64,000 bases of DNA from Caprella mutica (lineage: Eukaryota > Arthropoda > Malacostraca > Amphipoda > Caprellidae): positions 268,632-332,631 of the forward strand of contig CANNZV010000511.1 of assembly GCA_947561585.1 (NCBI GenBank), given 5' to 3'. Of the stretch, positions 44,151 to 56,944 are shown piece after piece. The translations under genes and the position numbers were made by a program. Numbering within the stretch: the first letter of the stretch is position 1; each line of letters opens with the position of its first letter. Under the pieces are notes generated by a model that did not search any database, had not been told where the DNA came from, and worked only from the letters and a program-made list of their open reading frames with translations.

Positions 44151-44345
44151 TTATTTAATCCTTATTGACACTTTAGTAGTTTATTACTGACTAAACATAA
44201 AATATATGTATTGCCAGGTCATTGAACAATCATCAGGTGTACACTGTACAGTACAACAACCTAGCGGATACATCAAACTACATTAGCAACTCTCAGTTAT
44301 ATCTATCTAAGTAGTTCTTCATTTGTTTAACTAGGTAAATGAGGA
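44150..44345 (+). mobile_element. Dispersed repeat family, copy 1 (no GC hairpin)
   Basis: It shares about 190 bp with the inverse of 56325-56525: TTGACACTTT, GTTTATTACTGA, AGGTCATTGAACAATCAT, then TTAGCAACTCTCAGTTAT. The GC hairpin found in the other copies is missing here. A shorter related piece lies at 44372-44430 (AACAATCATGAAGTG…CTAGCGGATAC). Confidence 0.7.
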
Positions 44346-44963
44346 TAAAAAACAGAGGGTAAATGAGGATAAACAATCATGAAGTGTGCGCACTTCAAAA
44401 CGAACTAGCGGATACAACAAACTTCATGCCAAAAATATATATTGTTTGAGTAATTTCAATGAAAACACGAGTTCTCATAGTTCTCAATCCTTCAGTAATA
44501 CATAGGAAATAAATTAATAACTTTAAACCCTCATATCTCAAAAACTATTAGTTTCTACAAAGAACGGTTTCAATTTTTAGATTCTATGGACAAAAAAAAA
44601 ATAATTTGAATTAAATTGGGTGGGGGTCGTCAAATGGGAAAGAGTCCTAATTTTTTTAAGGACTAATCAAACTAATCCTAGATAGTTTCCCAAACTAAAT
44701 GCTTATAGTAATCACTAAACTGTAAAGCTCAATTTGTATTCATGATAGGTACCAAGCAGCTACCTCATAGATATCTAAGGCTAGTGACTATCGTGGATGC
44801 AAATAGAAATAGGCATACCTGATCCCACATCAATGGTTATCATATGTAGCCTAGCTACTTTTCATGATCGAAAATGTGAAACCGATTGATAACTCAGAAC
44901 TTACCCCAAACTTAGGTAGTTGATAACATGTTGAACTGTTAATTAGCTGCTAAAGTACAATTA

Positions 44964-45863
44964 AGGCCTTGTTACACGGTGCGAGTAAACGTGCGAGTTG
45001 GTCTAGCGAGTAACTGTAGTGCAGCTACTCGCACAGTGTGACTGCATCAGCAGAGTAACCGTCATGTGCAGGAGATTAGTTACTCGCATGTGAGTTACTA
45101 CTAATTTTTTTGTTTTTACTCGCCACTCATGGGCGAGTCAGCCACTCGCCTGCGAAACTCGTATGTCAACTTGCATGGTATTGCAATATAACAGTTACTC
45201 GTACGTCATGCAGATATACCTATGTTTTTTCTATTCTAAACTTGAATAATTTCCCATTCAATTAGGTAGCCGATTTGTCCTATTTTCGTTCGAATCGGTT
45301 TTATTTGATGGTTAATAAAGCGCGTATTATCTTATATAATTTTTAAATTGCTATATTAAATATTATGAATAAAAAAAATGATATCCTGTAATATTAATCA
45401 AATTAAATAAAGGTTAAATAAATTGATAAAATGTTAATTAAATTAATAAAAATAGTAATTAGGTATTAATAAAATATTATTTATTAATAAAATAAATAAA
45501 ATATTAAATATTAAGTAAATTAATAAAATATTAATTATTATTTAAATTAATAAAATATTAATTAATATTTAAAATAATAAATTGTTAATTAATTTAATAA
45601 AAATATTAATTATATTATGTGATAAATTGTTAATTGAACTTATCAAAATATTAATTGAATTAATAAAAAGTAATTTATTCATTGAATAAATATTATAATA
45701 CACAATGCGAGTGTAGGTTCAGTAACTGTCTATTTTCAAACCAGCAGCTCGCACTTGTGTGACGTGTGACCAGGTGAGGCGAGTCGAGCTACTCGCTTCC
45801 GAATACAGTGGGACAGCTGCTGTCTACTGTAATGACAGTAACTCGCACCGTGTAACAAGGCCT
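44964..45863 (+). mobile_element. Harbinger-like non-autonomous element, copy 1 (900 bp)
   Basis: The ends are AGGCCTTGTTACACGGTGCG and its inverse, flanked by TTA on both sides (44961-44963, 45864-45866), the 3-bp duplication typical of PIF/Harbinger elements. Subterminal ACTCGC/GCGAGT motifs are iterated at both ends. The middle (45360-45680) is an AT-rich stretch of ATTAATAAA repeats. No protein is encoded. Confidence 0.8.
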
Positions 45864-45886
45864 TTAGGTAGCCACATATACCTAAT

Positions 45887-46842
45887 GGCCTTGTTACACA
45901 ATGCGAGTTACTGTCATGATAGTGGAGAGTAGCTGTCCCACTGTACTCGCATGCGAGTAGTTCGACTCGCCTCACCCGGTCACACAAGTGCGAGCTGCTG
46001 GCTTGTAAATAGACAGTTACTGAACCTACACTCGCATTGTGTATTATAATATTTATTTAATAAATAAATAACTTTTCTATTAATTAACATTTTATTAATT
46101 AAATTAACATTGTATTAATTAAATTAACATTTTATTAATTAAATTAAAATTTTATTAATTAAATTAACATTTTATTAATTAAATTAAAATTTTATTAATT
46201 AAATTAAAATTTTATTAATTAAATTAACATTTTATTAATTAAATTAACATTTTATTAATTTAATTAACATTTTATTAATTTAATTAACATTTTATTAATT
46301 TAATTAACATTTTATTAATTTAATTAACATTTTATTAATATAATTAACATTTTATTAATTTAATTTAACCTTTAATTAATTGTATAATTATTATAGGATA
46401 TTAAATTTTTTTTATTCATAATATTTAATATAGCAATTTCAAACTTATGTAAAATATACCGTATACGTGCTTTATTTACCATCAAATAAAACCCCAAACA
46501 TTATGAAGCCGATTCAAACGAAAATATGACAAATCGGCTACCTAATTGAATACAAAATTACTTAAGTTTAGAATAGAAAAAACCTAGGTATATCTGCATG
46601 ATGTACGAGTTACTGTTGTGTTGCGACACCATGCAAGTTGAAATCCGAGTTTCGCAGGCGAGTGGCTGACTCGCCCATGAGTGGCGAGTAAAAACATTTT
46701 TTTTGTAGTAACTCGCTTGCGAGTTACTAACCTCTTGCACATGACAGTTACTGGACTGATGCGGTCACACTGTGCGAGTAGCTGCACTACAGTAACTCGC
46801 TAGGCCAACTCTCAAGTTTACTCGCACCGTGTAACAGGGCCT
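45887..46842 (-). mobile_element. Harbinger-like non-autonomous element, copy 2, inverted
   Basis: This is the reverse complement of the 44964-45863 element, diverged by several percent, starting GGCCTTGTTACACAATGCGA and ending CGCACCGTGTAACAGGGCC. Only 23 bp separate the copies, so together they form a near-palindrome of about 1.9 kb. The flanks are TAA and TTA, an imperfect duplication. Its AT-rich middle is a regular 20-bp repeat (ATTAATTAAATTAACATTTT) at 46080-46360. Confidence 0.78.
46080..46375. repeat. 20-bp AT-only-like tandem repeat (~15 copies)
   Basis: The unit is ATTAATTAAATTAACATTTT with small changes, inside inverted copy 2. The matching place in copy 1 is degenerate, so the array expanded in one copy. 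Confidence 0.88.
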
Positions 46843-48499
46843 TTATTGTTATTAGCTAGTTAGCAAAGAACTATTAAATAATAGGTTTAGGTACGGTGGT
46901 AGGAAGCTACTTACCTAGCTCTCTAATTATGAAATTCTTAAGAGGTTTTTTCAACCAAACCAAAAACATATTTTTTTCATATTTAGGCGATGTAGTTGTA
47001 TAGGGGTAACTAAATAACCAAGTAACTACCTAGCAACTATTTATAAGTCACTATTTAAACAGGTAGATAGTTAGGAAACAATAGTTGAAATTATCTAGGC
47101 ACCTCAAAATTAGATCTTAGAAGTACCTACCTACCTATAGGTGGTTAATTTCATGTTAAGTAACTTACCAAGATATTAGGGAGGCAAGTAGATATGTATA
47201 ACTTGTTATTTATGAAGTTATAGCTTCAAAACAGGTAATTACTGTTACTAGGTATAACTAATTTAATTAGTCAGACATCAAAACTCTTTTAACTTCATAA
47301 TGGTCGCTGCTCCGAAGAAATTCAAGTAGGTAATAGCTTATGTTAGAAGATGACGCCGTTTAGGGGAATAACGCTTTGTACATTACCCTAGGCCTAGAAG
47401 ATTGAGTATTAGATAGCTAAGTTTACAATCTCAAAGAGGTTGACCCATCACATATATATATTATATAATGTATTCATTAGAATTTTAGAAAATTACATAC
47501 TCTTGAATATTTGAACTAAATAAAATTAGAACATTTTAGGTTCATATAACTATTACCCTGAATTTTTTTCCCTAACAAATATAGATAAAACAAGATCAAA
47601 ATGCGCATGATGCATAAAAAAACTGTTAATAAAGGAAACATTGTGTTTTAAAATTTCAATGATAAAGTTTATTAATTCTATCATTACAATATGCTACAAA
47701 CGAGATATAATTTCAATATCAATGTTACATTGATAGATAGCAATATGTAGGTATAATTGTTATTGTATGGCAGAAGATATGGGGGATATATTTAGGGTTA
47801 AAAACGTGACAAATATTTATATTGTCAAATAGTAGTTGTTGTCTGTGCCTCTAAAATCTAAATATTACTAGTTAGTATTGAGTATTGAATAATAAGTATA
47901 TGATTCCATTATAGCACTGTGAATAAATAGTATTGACTACCTACCTACTGTCTTGGAGAATAGTTTCGTCTTTCAACAGAGAGATATGCATGTATCTCTC
48001 TGTTTGATTAAAATAATGTTTTAATTAAAGCGTTTTTAATTCACCACCATGCATAGAAATTAAAATAATTTTTATGCTTGAGCTATCTGAGCCTATCTCA
48101 GCCTATCTGTTTGATTTATCATTCAACCTCTCCTAATTGATTTCTATGCAGCTAAATGGTTAAGTTTGCCTAGGAATTTTGTTTTATCAGATAGAAAGTA
48201 TTTTCTGTTTCTGTGATAAAATACAGCTACCTAGTGTGTTGATTGTTTGGTCGGGTACTCTAATTGTTAGTAATACAGATGTTTGTTAGTGATATAATTA
48301 CCTACATCCTTTAGTATATCAGTTTTTAGATCAGTTTGTTGGGTTTAAAAGTTTAAAGACAATATATATTATACCTACCTAATTAAATAAATGTGAGAGA
48401 GTGAATGAGTACGAGGTGTTTACTTTTGTTTGAATAATAAATTTTAACCTTCATTAAATTTTATGTAAGCTGCTGTTCTGTTTCACACTAAATAACCGT
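46843..48499. other. AT-rich stretch without supported genes
   Basis: The stretch contains scattered TAGGTA/CTACCT phrases but no coding signal or clear element. Confidence 0.5.
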
Positions 48500-49440
48500 G
48501 CACTCATAATAGTAATTTAGTACGTACATGGAACCCGTACCTTGTTGGTTAGCTATGCTGATGACCAAACAATTATATCGGTTTGTTAAAAGCCTTCTGA
48601 CAGGGTTATGATATCTGAGTCACTGTGTTGTGATGTGGAACGTAGAAACAGGTGATGCATGGATAATGGTATGGTGTTTCCTATAATAAAACAAAATCTA
48701 TTGTTTTTTCTTCTGGAAGTCGCACTATCCAAGCCTGTATTCCCTGTGTTGCACATTCGAAGGCCATTTGCGGAGGGTGGCAGCATCTTCTTCCTAGAAG
48801 ATAGGGATTTTGAGACAGGCATGTAGATTTTTTGGAGATAGGGATCTTTTTGTCCAATACTTTAGAAGTTTTGTGTTGCCAGTTTTAGAGTATTGTTCCT
48901 CTGTCTGGGGATCTGAAGTAGATTGTCATCTACGTCTACTTGACCGTGTTTTATAATTCAAGCTTCATTTATGATGGATGGTGGAATCTCATGTGACTTG
49001 TGGCACCGGCGTGATGTAGCAACTATGTCAATGCTCTACAAGATTGTTGACAGACCTGAGCGTCCAATCTGTCCTATATGCCTGCTCCTTATGTCGCTCA
49101 GCGTAATACTCGTTACGCAGCAGGTCGTCACGCTCGTACTTTTGAGAGTATTCGATACAGAATTAAACAGTTCTCTAGATCCATTATTCCAGCTTCTGTG
49201 TTTCTTTGGAACTCATTGAACAATGATGTGTTTGCCGGTGGTAATGTTGGTGCTTTTAAATCAAATTCCTTTCGGCTTGACCTTGGCTATCTTTTTTTTC
49301 TCTCTCTCTCTCTCTTTCTTTTAACCAGCTGGCGAATCACTGCGGGTGTCTGTGTGACTTGTGGGGCTTTCTCTTTCCCTATAGATTTCGCTCTAGCTTT
49401 TTTAAATAATAATAATATTAATAATACTCGTGTTTGCACT
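48500..49440 (+). pseudogene. LINE 3' end (Jockey/CR1-like reverse transcriptase relic)
   Basis: YADDQTI at 48554-48574 is the reverse transcriptase catalytic motif. Further on, with frame changes and one or more stops, come LWHRRDVATMSMLYKIV (about 49000-49050) and RIKQFSRSIIPASVFLWNSL (about 49160-49220), followed by VFAGGNVGAFKSN. These are the characteristic C-terminal segments of Jockey/CR1-type non-LTR retrotransposons. The relic ends in a CT-rich 3' region and an AATAATAAT tail (about 49405-49430). It is 5'-truncated upstream of the palm domain. Confidence 0.85.
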
Positions 49441-50929
49441 CATTACCGCACAAGGACTGCAATTGGCTGCTAGACACTACAGTCCGTAATTTTTACGTGA
49501 TGAGGTCATTATTTAAGCAACAGTATTCACGCGCACCATAAATTACACATTATTTCCACTCTCGCTGCAATTCTCCCCGCCTATTGCCACCTCGACTGAG
49601 GGAAGTATAAAGAAAAGTCGTTTATTTTTTTAAATTTGTAAATAAATGATTTAATTGATTGTTAAATGATTAAGTTAATGATTAAATTAATTGTTCAATG
49701 ATTAAATTCACTGTTAATTATTTAAATCAATGATTTAATTGATTGTTAATCTTCTAACAATTATTAACTGGTTCAGAATACTTTGAATAAGGTATATTTA
49801 ATAAAACATACATAATATATCCATCTGTTTTAGTCAAGAGAATATTACATATACTTTTGAAGTTATAATAATAAAAATATATGGTTTATATTTGTTTATA
49901 ACTCCATTCAACCTTATAAACTCGACTTAACTAAACACTTTGAAAGTAAAGAGGTTAATTTCAGAATAAAAAACACTGTACCTACATAGGAGACTATGGT
50001 AATTTCCAAGTTATCGGACAATTCTTCATTTACGATCATAAAAAAAATTATATTATTTACCATTTTAAACGCTAGGCCTTTCAATTCAATTTATTAAAAT
50101 AGCCATTTAATATGTAAAATTGTATAAACTTATTTTTCTCATTTGATCGAAAATGTAGAACCGACCAATAACTTGGAATTAACGCTACAGCCAGTGGTTA
50201 AAATAGTAGATTGGTACCTACCTATCTATATACCGTAACCGTTAATTTTAAATAGGTTTAATAATTTGCATTGGTATGTGTGTAGCTTAAAACTTTTTAA
50301 TAATCTCTTAATTATGTTTAATTTACTCTTCGTTTATAGTATATTCATTATACATGTATAGTACCTATCATTAATAGTAAGAATAAATTATTTAATTGAT
50401 TGCTGTTTATTAATCTTTTGATAATTATTAACTTTTTAAAATGCTTTGAATAAGTTTATTTATTAGAACAAACGCATAGGTTGGTACCTACTATATATAC
50501 GTACCAACATATGAACACTATATACAAAATATTACTTTTTTAATCTTTATTTTTTCGAAAACAATAAGTTCTACTGTACTGAAAATAGTCGAAAATGTCA
50601 CGAACCTACCTCTGGTTCATAGATTCACAGCAGACTACTTTGGGAAACCCTGAGCTAGAGCTATTCTTTCTTATATAGATTTTAATACCATTATAAAATT
50701 CGTTAAAACATAATTAACAATGAATAGAGTAGCTTTCGCTCAAACTGTAAGTTTCAAGTTACTGAACTGTTCCGCATTTTCGATCATAGAGTTTAGTTTA
50801 TAATTATAGTTAAAAAAACTAATTATCATAGGTAGGTACACTTTTTCCTAATGATCGAAAATATGAAACCGTCCGATAACTCGGAACTTACCCTATGACC
50901 TATTTACATTAAGTTAATATGTAGCTACG
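49441..50929. other. AT-rich stretch without supported genes
   Basis: The phrase TGATCGAAAATGTAGAACCG (about 50145-50165) recurs near 44870 and 50855 with TAACTCGGAACTTACCC, indicating an old dispersed repeat. No gene was found. Confidence 0.5.
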
Positions 50930-51260
50930 TAGTTTGCTTAGGTAGGTAGGCAGTCTGTGTAGGTAGGTAGATTGGTAGGTAGTTATGTAGTCTACTTAGG
51001 AAGTTGTGCAGTCTGCGAAGGAAGGTAGGTAGGTATTTATTTAGTCTGCGTAGGTAGGTGGGTAGATAGTTATGTAGTCTGAGTAGGTAGGTAGATAGTT
51101 ATGTAGTCTGCGTAGGTAGGTATGTAGTCCGTTTATTTAGTTTGCCAAGGTAGGTAATAAGGTAACTATGTACGTAGCTTACCTTATGCCTAGGTAGGCA
51201 AGTAGGTAGTTAGTTATGTAATTCGCCTAGGTAAGTAGGAAGGTAGTTAGTCAGTTATTT
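50930..51260. repeat. GTAGGTAGGTAG-type degenerate tandem repeat
   Basis: Irregular units combine GTAGGTAGGTAGATAG with TTATGTAGTCTGCG, about 10 copies at roughly 30 bp spacing, and decay toward both ends. Confidence 0.85.
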
Positions 51261-51689
51261 ACACATCCCTCTGAAATTAGCATGTAAACAGGAATAAGTA
51301 AGGCACCTACCTATTAGGAAAGACACCATAATATTAGGTTTTGAGAATACCTAATTCAGTTAGCTATAAATTACCTATACACACTGGGACAGTGCTACTA
51401 CCTTACCAGGGGTATCTAACTAGCAATGCGTTTACTATAGCAATGAATGCGTTTAGGTATTAAGTAGGTACCGAAATATCGACTTACATTTTTCCAAGAG
51501 TAAATAAATAGTCAGCTTCTATCACCTAATTTTCCTCCTCGTACGTATAACATAGGAATAATTGGCCGATATTCTAAAAAGGAGCCCAACTCACTTCACT
51601 TTGGTGGTCTATTATGCTTGTTTCAAACTATTTCCTCTCTTTAGAGTTAGAGACTATTATAATAGCCTAATATAGGTATAGTATATACA

Positions 51690-52180
51690 ATGATGGTAAT
51701 TTGTGCTTCATGTCCGCCTCTGATTTCTATATTTTGACAATATTTATATAGGTAAAAGGAGCCATTTTAAAGGTTTTTCAGGAATACCGTTTGTTGTGGA
51801 AACTCTTCGTTTTCGAGATGTAGTGCCATTAAATTTCCGGTAAATTAGGTTAAGTTTGGGGACTGAAAAGGTAAATACATTTGCTGTTTATTTCAAATAA
51901 TTATTATATCATAAATACGTATAATAGGGGCGCATGCCGCCCCCCGAACCCCCTGCCACGTCATTAAACAATCATGATCGAATTGTGCAGTGCAACAAAT
52001 GCCTAGTTATTTTGAAGACCTATAATGTTATTCCTACCGGAAACTTAATTGCGCTATAACTCGAAAACTAGCATTTCCATAAAAAAAGGTATTCATGAAA
52101 AACGTCTTAAAACGGTTCTTATACCTATATGAAGTGTCAAAATCAGAGGCGAAACTAAAGCACAAATTTACCAATATAAC
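51690..52180. mobile_element. Foldback-like element with ~160-bp diverged inverted arms and GC core
   Basis: The left arm (about 51690-51845: GGTAATTTGTGCTT, CGCCTCTGATTT, TTTTCGAGATGTAG, AAATTTCCGGTA) matches the inverse of the right arm (about 52020-52180). The centre holds a copy of the dispersed family, including GGGGCGCATGCCGCCCC and CATTAAACAATCATGA (51925-52000). Target duplication not resolved. Confidence 0.7.
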
Positions 52181-52212
52181 AAACACCTCTAACTATAATT
52201 AAAGCTTTCGCG

Positions 52213-53357
52213 ACCAGCTAACATTTCATCAAAAATTCCTCGGCGTACGCCATCGTAATTTTGTCTTAGGGGTATACACTTGAGAAGGATTTTCGCCGTG
52301 GGGTACGACGTGGGATGATCTAAAATCCCACGGCGGCACGACGGCTATCCCTCGTAATCTGCACATCGTCCCCACGGATATACCACGGCGTACGACGGGG
52401 GATTCTCACCGTCATTTAGCAGAGGGATTTCAGACGTTGGGCGACGTCTCATATCTGACGGCGGATATGAAGAGGGATTTCAGACATTGGACGACGTCTT
52501 ATATCTGACAAGGGATATGAAGAGGGATTTCAGACGTTGGACGACGTCTAATATCTGACGGGGGATATGACGAGGGATTTCAGACGTTGGACGACGTCTC
52601 ATATCTGACGGGGGATATGACGAGGGATTTCAGACGTTGGACGACGTCTCATATCTGACAGGGGGTATGACGAGGGATTTCAGACGTTGGGTGACGTCTC
52701 ATATATGACGGGGGATATGACGAGGGATTTCAGACGTTGGGCGACGTCTAATATCTGACGAGGGATTTCAGACGTTGGGCGACGTCTGATATCTGATGGG
52801 GGATATGACGAGGGATTTCAGACGTTGGGTGACGTCTGATATTTGACGGGGGATATGACGTGGGATGTCAGACGTTGGGCGACGTTTCATATCCGACGGG
52901 GGATATGACGAGGTATTTCAGACGTTGGACGACGTCTCATATCTGACGGGGGACATGACGAGGGATTTCAGACGTTGGGCGACCTCTAATATCTGACGGG
53001 GGATATGACGAGGGATTTCAGACGTTAGAAGACGTCTGATATCTGATGGAGGAAATGACGAGGGATTTCAGACGTTGGACGGCGTCTGATATCGTACGGT
53101 GGATTGACGGAGGATTTTAGACGGAGGACAACGTCCTGGTGATCTACGTTGTAATGACGTAATGAATTTTGACGTAGGACGACGTTGAATTTACCACGGA
53201 GGGCAGACGTACGTTTAAAAGACGGAGTTATCCGTCTCATTGATTGACGTCTGAAGATATGACGTCTCTTCGACGTCGTTAATCCCTCGTCCCCCCGTTA
53301 GCGAGGGATATCCCTCTCAATCCCACGGCGTGTTCAATTTGGATGTTACCTGGGTAT
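52213..53357. mobile_element. CpG-rich array element B (50-bp repeats, both ends visible)
   Basis: The left end ACCAGCTAACATTTCATC matches element A, and the right end, inverted, reads ATACCCAGGTAACATCC. After a shared 190-bp segment and one copy of the A-type unit, a different 50-bp unit (GAGGGATTTCAGACGTTGG, then ACGACGTCTCATATCTGAC) repeats about 13 times (52425-53075). Each unit has an AGACGT/ACGTCT inverted pair. The terminal part (53100-53345) is a non-repetitive relative rich in GACG. The short minus frame at 53025-53240 is part of the repeat. Confidence 0.82.
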
Positions 53358-53525
53358 AAGCAAAGTATATTTGTATATCGTAAGATTCTTTGGGAACTTT
53401 TTAAAATAATTTTTCACCAGATTCAATATTTTCAATACTTTCAAATATATCAATTTGGATAATTCAGAATCCCTAAAATCTGCTACTCCATCATTGCTTT
53501 CTGTTGTTATCTTCAATCTGGTGGT

Positions 53526-53708
53526 ATGGCAGAGCGTGGAGCAATAACGGAAATTGTAACGTTGGTAGGTTTTCTCTGTTTGGTATCACAGCTACTCCCT
53601 TCATCAATCATATTCCTCAGGGCAAGAACTGTGACACCGACTAACGGTTGTGACTTTCTGTATGATGGTGAATATCAAATGAGACAACAGACTTATGGTT
53701 TGAGGTGA
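53526..53708 (+). CDS. Short open frame with signal-peptide-like start (uncertain)
   Basis: A 60-codon frame whose residues 9-31 are hydrophobic (IVTLVGFLCLVSQLLPSSII), like a signal peptide or a single membrane helix, followed by a polar tail (NGCDFLYDGEYQMRQQTYG). Just before the stop the sequence reads TTTGAG/GTGAAA, a plausible splice donor, so it could be a first exon of a secreted protein. I do not recognise it, and no partner exon was found within the window. GC content is higher than in the flanks. It may be chance. Confidence 0.25.
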   Translation: MAERGAITEIVTLVGFLCLVSQLLPSSIIFLRARTVTPTNGCDFLYDGEYQMRQQTYGLR

Positions 53709-53709
53709 A

Positions 53710-56324
53710 ATGTTCTATTCTCGTGAAATATTCAGTAGTTTTTTACTTCTGAGCACCGGGTGAATTAAAAATTGTTTTTTATTTGAAAATTAATTATTAA
53801 TAAAAGTATTTCGTTAGAATATGAATTACTGTGATATTTATTTGTTAGTTTCTATTTGTATTTATTCATATTAATTTTGATCAAATGCGAACAATTTTTT
53901 TCCAAACTTCTCTTTATTTTTATTTGTAAATTCTTTGAAAAGCACAGCAAATAAATTTGTACACATTTTAATATATTTTCTTTAACATATTCTCTGATCA
54001 ATGTTGTCCAACACTCAAACTTAAAAATATGATCATATTTTCACTGAAATGCGGATATTTATTCTCAAACAAAAAAATACTGTTCGGATAAAAAAAAATG
54101 GATAGTCAATGAAGAGTGTTGGATTGCGATATTAGTGATAAATAACGTTTCAAATTTCCCTTCTATATTTTGCTATCGTTAATGCATATAATTTTATTTT
54201 CAGGCTCTATTAATTTCTATTTCATAGTATGAAAAGCTAATTTAGTTTGATACCATCATTAAAAGTGAAATTTTCACATTACCTCATCAATTGAATATTT
54301 CTCCATTACTTTTCTTTGGGAGTTTCTTCTTTGACATCCTCTCCATTCATCGCCTTTGGCAATACTGACTAACTAACGTTTGCAAAAAGCGTTTAGAAAT
54401 GAAATGATAGTATATTGTAGTATGAAATTAAGTAGTTTTCACTGTAATTTGAATTAATTGACATTGAAACAATTAAATCTCTTCGTATAAATAATTTTTA
54501 TTTATATTATGTGTGATCGATTTATTTTTTATAATTCGTAATTTATAATATTTCCAGATAAACTAAATATTTGTTCAAATTTAAATTGAATAAATACATT
54601 TTAAATTGATAGAATTTGTTATAAAAAAAATTATTTCTATTAGATTGAATTCTAATGGAATTCATTAAATCCATTTTTAATCAGTATATCCTTTATACGC
54701 TGCATGTACTTTTCTAACTCCAAGGTTATATTTTCACAGTTTAAAGTGTAAGTCTGTTTAGTTCTTTTCCACTATGGTTACCATTTCCCACTCTAATTAT
54801 ATCAGTTTAAACAAACATGAGGAGAACTTCAAGACAAAGGTCGTCACTACAGATTTAATTTAAATTGAATTAGTAAGGTGAGGTTTTGAGGAATTTGGAT
54901 TTCTATGTTAGACAACTCATATTATACAGAGAAGTTAAATGTAACTATTGATACTACCTATTATTGTATTAAACATCACAAGTGACTCAAATTGAAATTA
55001 GTAAATCCATTTCAAATTATCATCCAAGCTATTGGAATTAATACTAATAGTGCTTAGTAAAAACTAACTACCATTTGAGTTGAGAATAATCGCAATAATG
55101 TTTATCAATAATAACAATCTTCGAAGTAAATCAAATATTATTTGCAAAATCCTTAAACTTTATAAAAAATTCAAAATATGATAAACCACCAACTTATCAA
55201 ATGATCAACTCTAACAATTATAACTATATAATCTTATTACATTCAATTTATTTCTTCTATCTAAACCACCTCCAGCGGTAACATTTTAATATCAATTATC
55301 TTTCAACTTCTCCATTGAGACCAACAGAATAATATACAGCCAATTTAAAAACCTCCTTAGGGCAAACAGGCAACACACCGAACAATTTGTTTTGAAAACA
55401 CATAAATTAGTTTTGAAACCCAAGAAACAATTCAATTTCCTACTCTGCATAAAAATAAAAAATCCATATCAAGAATGTAAAACTGTCAATTAAATTACAT
55501 CCAATTGAATAATTTACTAAATAACAATATATATAGGCCTTAGATATATAATGGGAAACAGCATTTTGATGTAACGGGAAAATTTCAGTAAATTGTATTA
55601 AATATTTATTTAAGATTATTTCTACTTTTAAAGTTCTTATCATTACTTTTTCGGATTTTCATACTGATCAATTTCTATTCTTTATTATTAATTCCAGTAA
55701 TAAAAATTTCTTATAATTTCTATTATTTTATATTAATATTTGCAGAGATATTTCATTCATTTTAATTTTCTAAATATAGTACAAATTAACCAAATATAGG
55801 ATAAATAAATATTATTATAAATTATAATTCTTCAATGAAGTATTTGGTATTACCTGCATGGAAAGTCACTAACAAAATTTTACTGAACAAAATTTAGTTC
55901 CCTTTAATACTTGTAATACGATACGATAAGAAACAAATAACTAATGTTAATTCTGTTTTCAAAAGTACATTTCCTCTTTTTCCAAAGGATGTCACCGAAA
56001 GCAAGTCAAGATGCACTTCCTCTCTCCCAAATCATTTTACGATGCCCATAACTTGCCTCAGAAGACATGAAACAAACCATTCAAACATTCGTTTGCCATC
56101 ACCTCCCATCTTTACCTTCTTGCCTCACGTCATGCGGGGAAAAGCGACTGAAGAGTAGGAGGAAAGGGAGTGTTATATTCTTTTTCTATCATTTGTATTT
56201 ATTCTCTTTATCCTTATTCATTAATGTTATTGATGTGATGAATGAATTCACTGTAAATAATTGTGTTCATGACGGTTACCGTCAGTCAGTGTTATGTAAT
56301 CTTGGGGTGTAGGTCACGAGATAA
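53710..56324. other. AT-rich stretch without supported genes
   Basis: Runs of A and T dominate. A GC-richer segment at 55985-56330 ends in AAATAAATAAAG, which resembles a retroelement 3' tail, but no protein motif was found in the frame at 56067-56312. Confidence 0.45.
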
Positions 56325-56525
56325 ATAAATAAAGAACTACCTAGATGGAAATAACTGAGAGTTGCTAATATAGTTTGTTGTACTGCGCACTTCATGATTG
56401 TTTAATGACCTCGAAGGGATGTTCGGGGGGCACCACGCCCCCCGATATACATATATTTTATGTTTAATCAGTAATGAACTACAAAAGTGTCAATAAGGAT
56501 TAAATAATATAGGTAAATAAGGATT
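56325..56525 (-). mobile_element. Dispersed repeat family, copy with perfect GC hairpin
   Basis: This is the inverse of the copy at 44150 over about 190 bp, plus an additional GC block. CGGGGGGC, five bases and GCCCCCCG form a perfect hairpin at 56424-56444. A poly-G run follows at about 56532-56544. Confidence 0.72.
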
Positions 56526-56944
56526 AAAAATGGGGGGGGGGGGGCTGCTCATGACCGGGGAGGCTCTTGACCTACATCCACGCGCGTGATAGAAAGGCAA
56601 GTTAGTTTATTAAAGGTTCAAATATAGTAAGAAAACAGCAGTGTTAAATCGGTAATAAACTACAAAAGTGTCGGACTACTGAATAGTAACCATTAGAAAG
56701 ATTGGAATGAAATTCGTTGTAATCAGCAACAAAGTATAAAGATTAGGGGAGTAGACCGATCTCATATGGTAGACATCTTTTTTAAACTGACCAATAGCGT
56801 TGCAGAAGAGACCGGGGCTGCGTGACGTTGTGAGTGCGAAAATTTAATGCTGTTTACTATGTAGTATTGGTATTTTAACTAAATAAATAATTACATTAAT
56901 TTACAACTTTATGAAAAAAATGAATAATTAGATGAGATAATTAC

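Noticed and set aside
45736..45987. 83-codon minus frame across the palindrome centre
   Set aside because: It lies on the terminal repeats of two Harbinger-like elements and the spacer; no motif.
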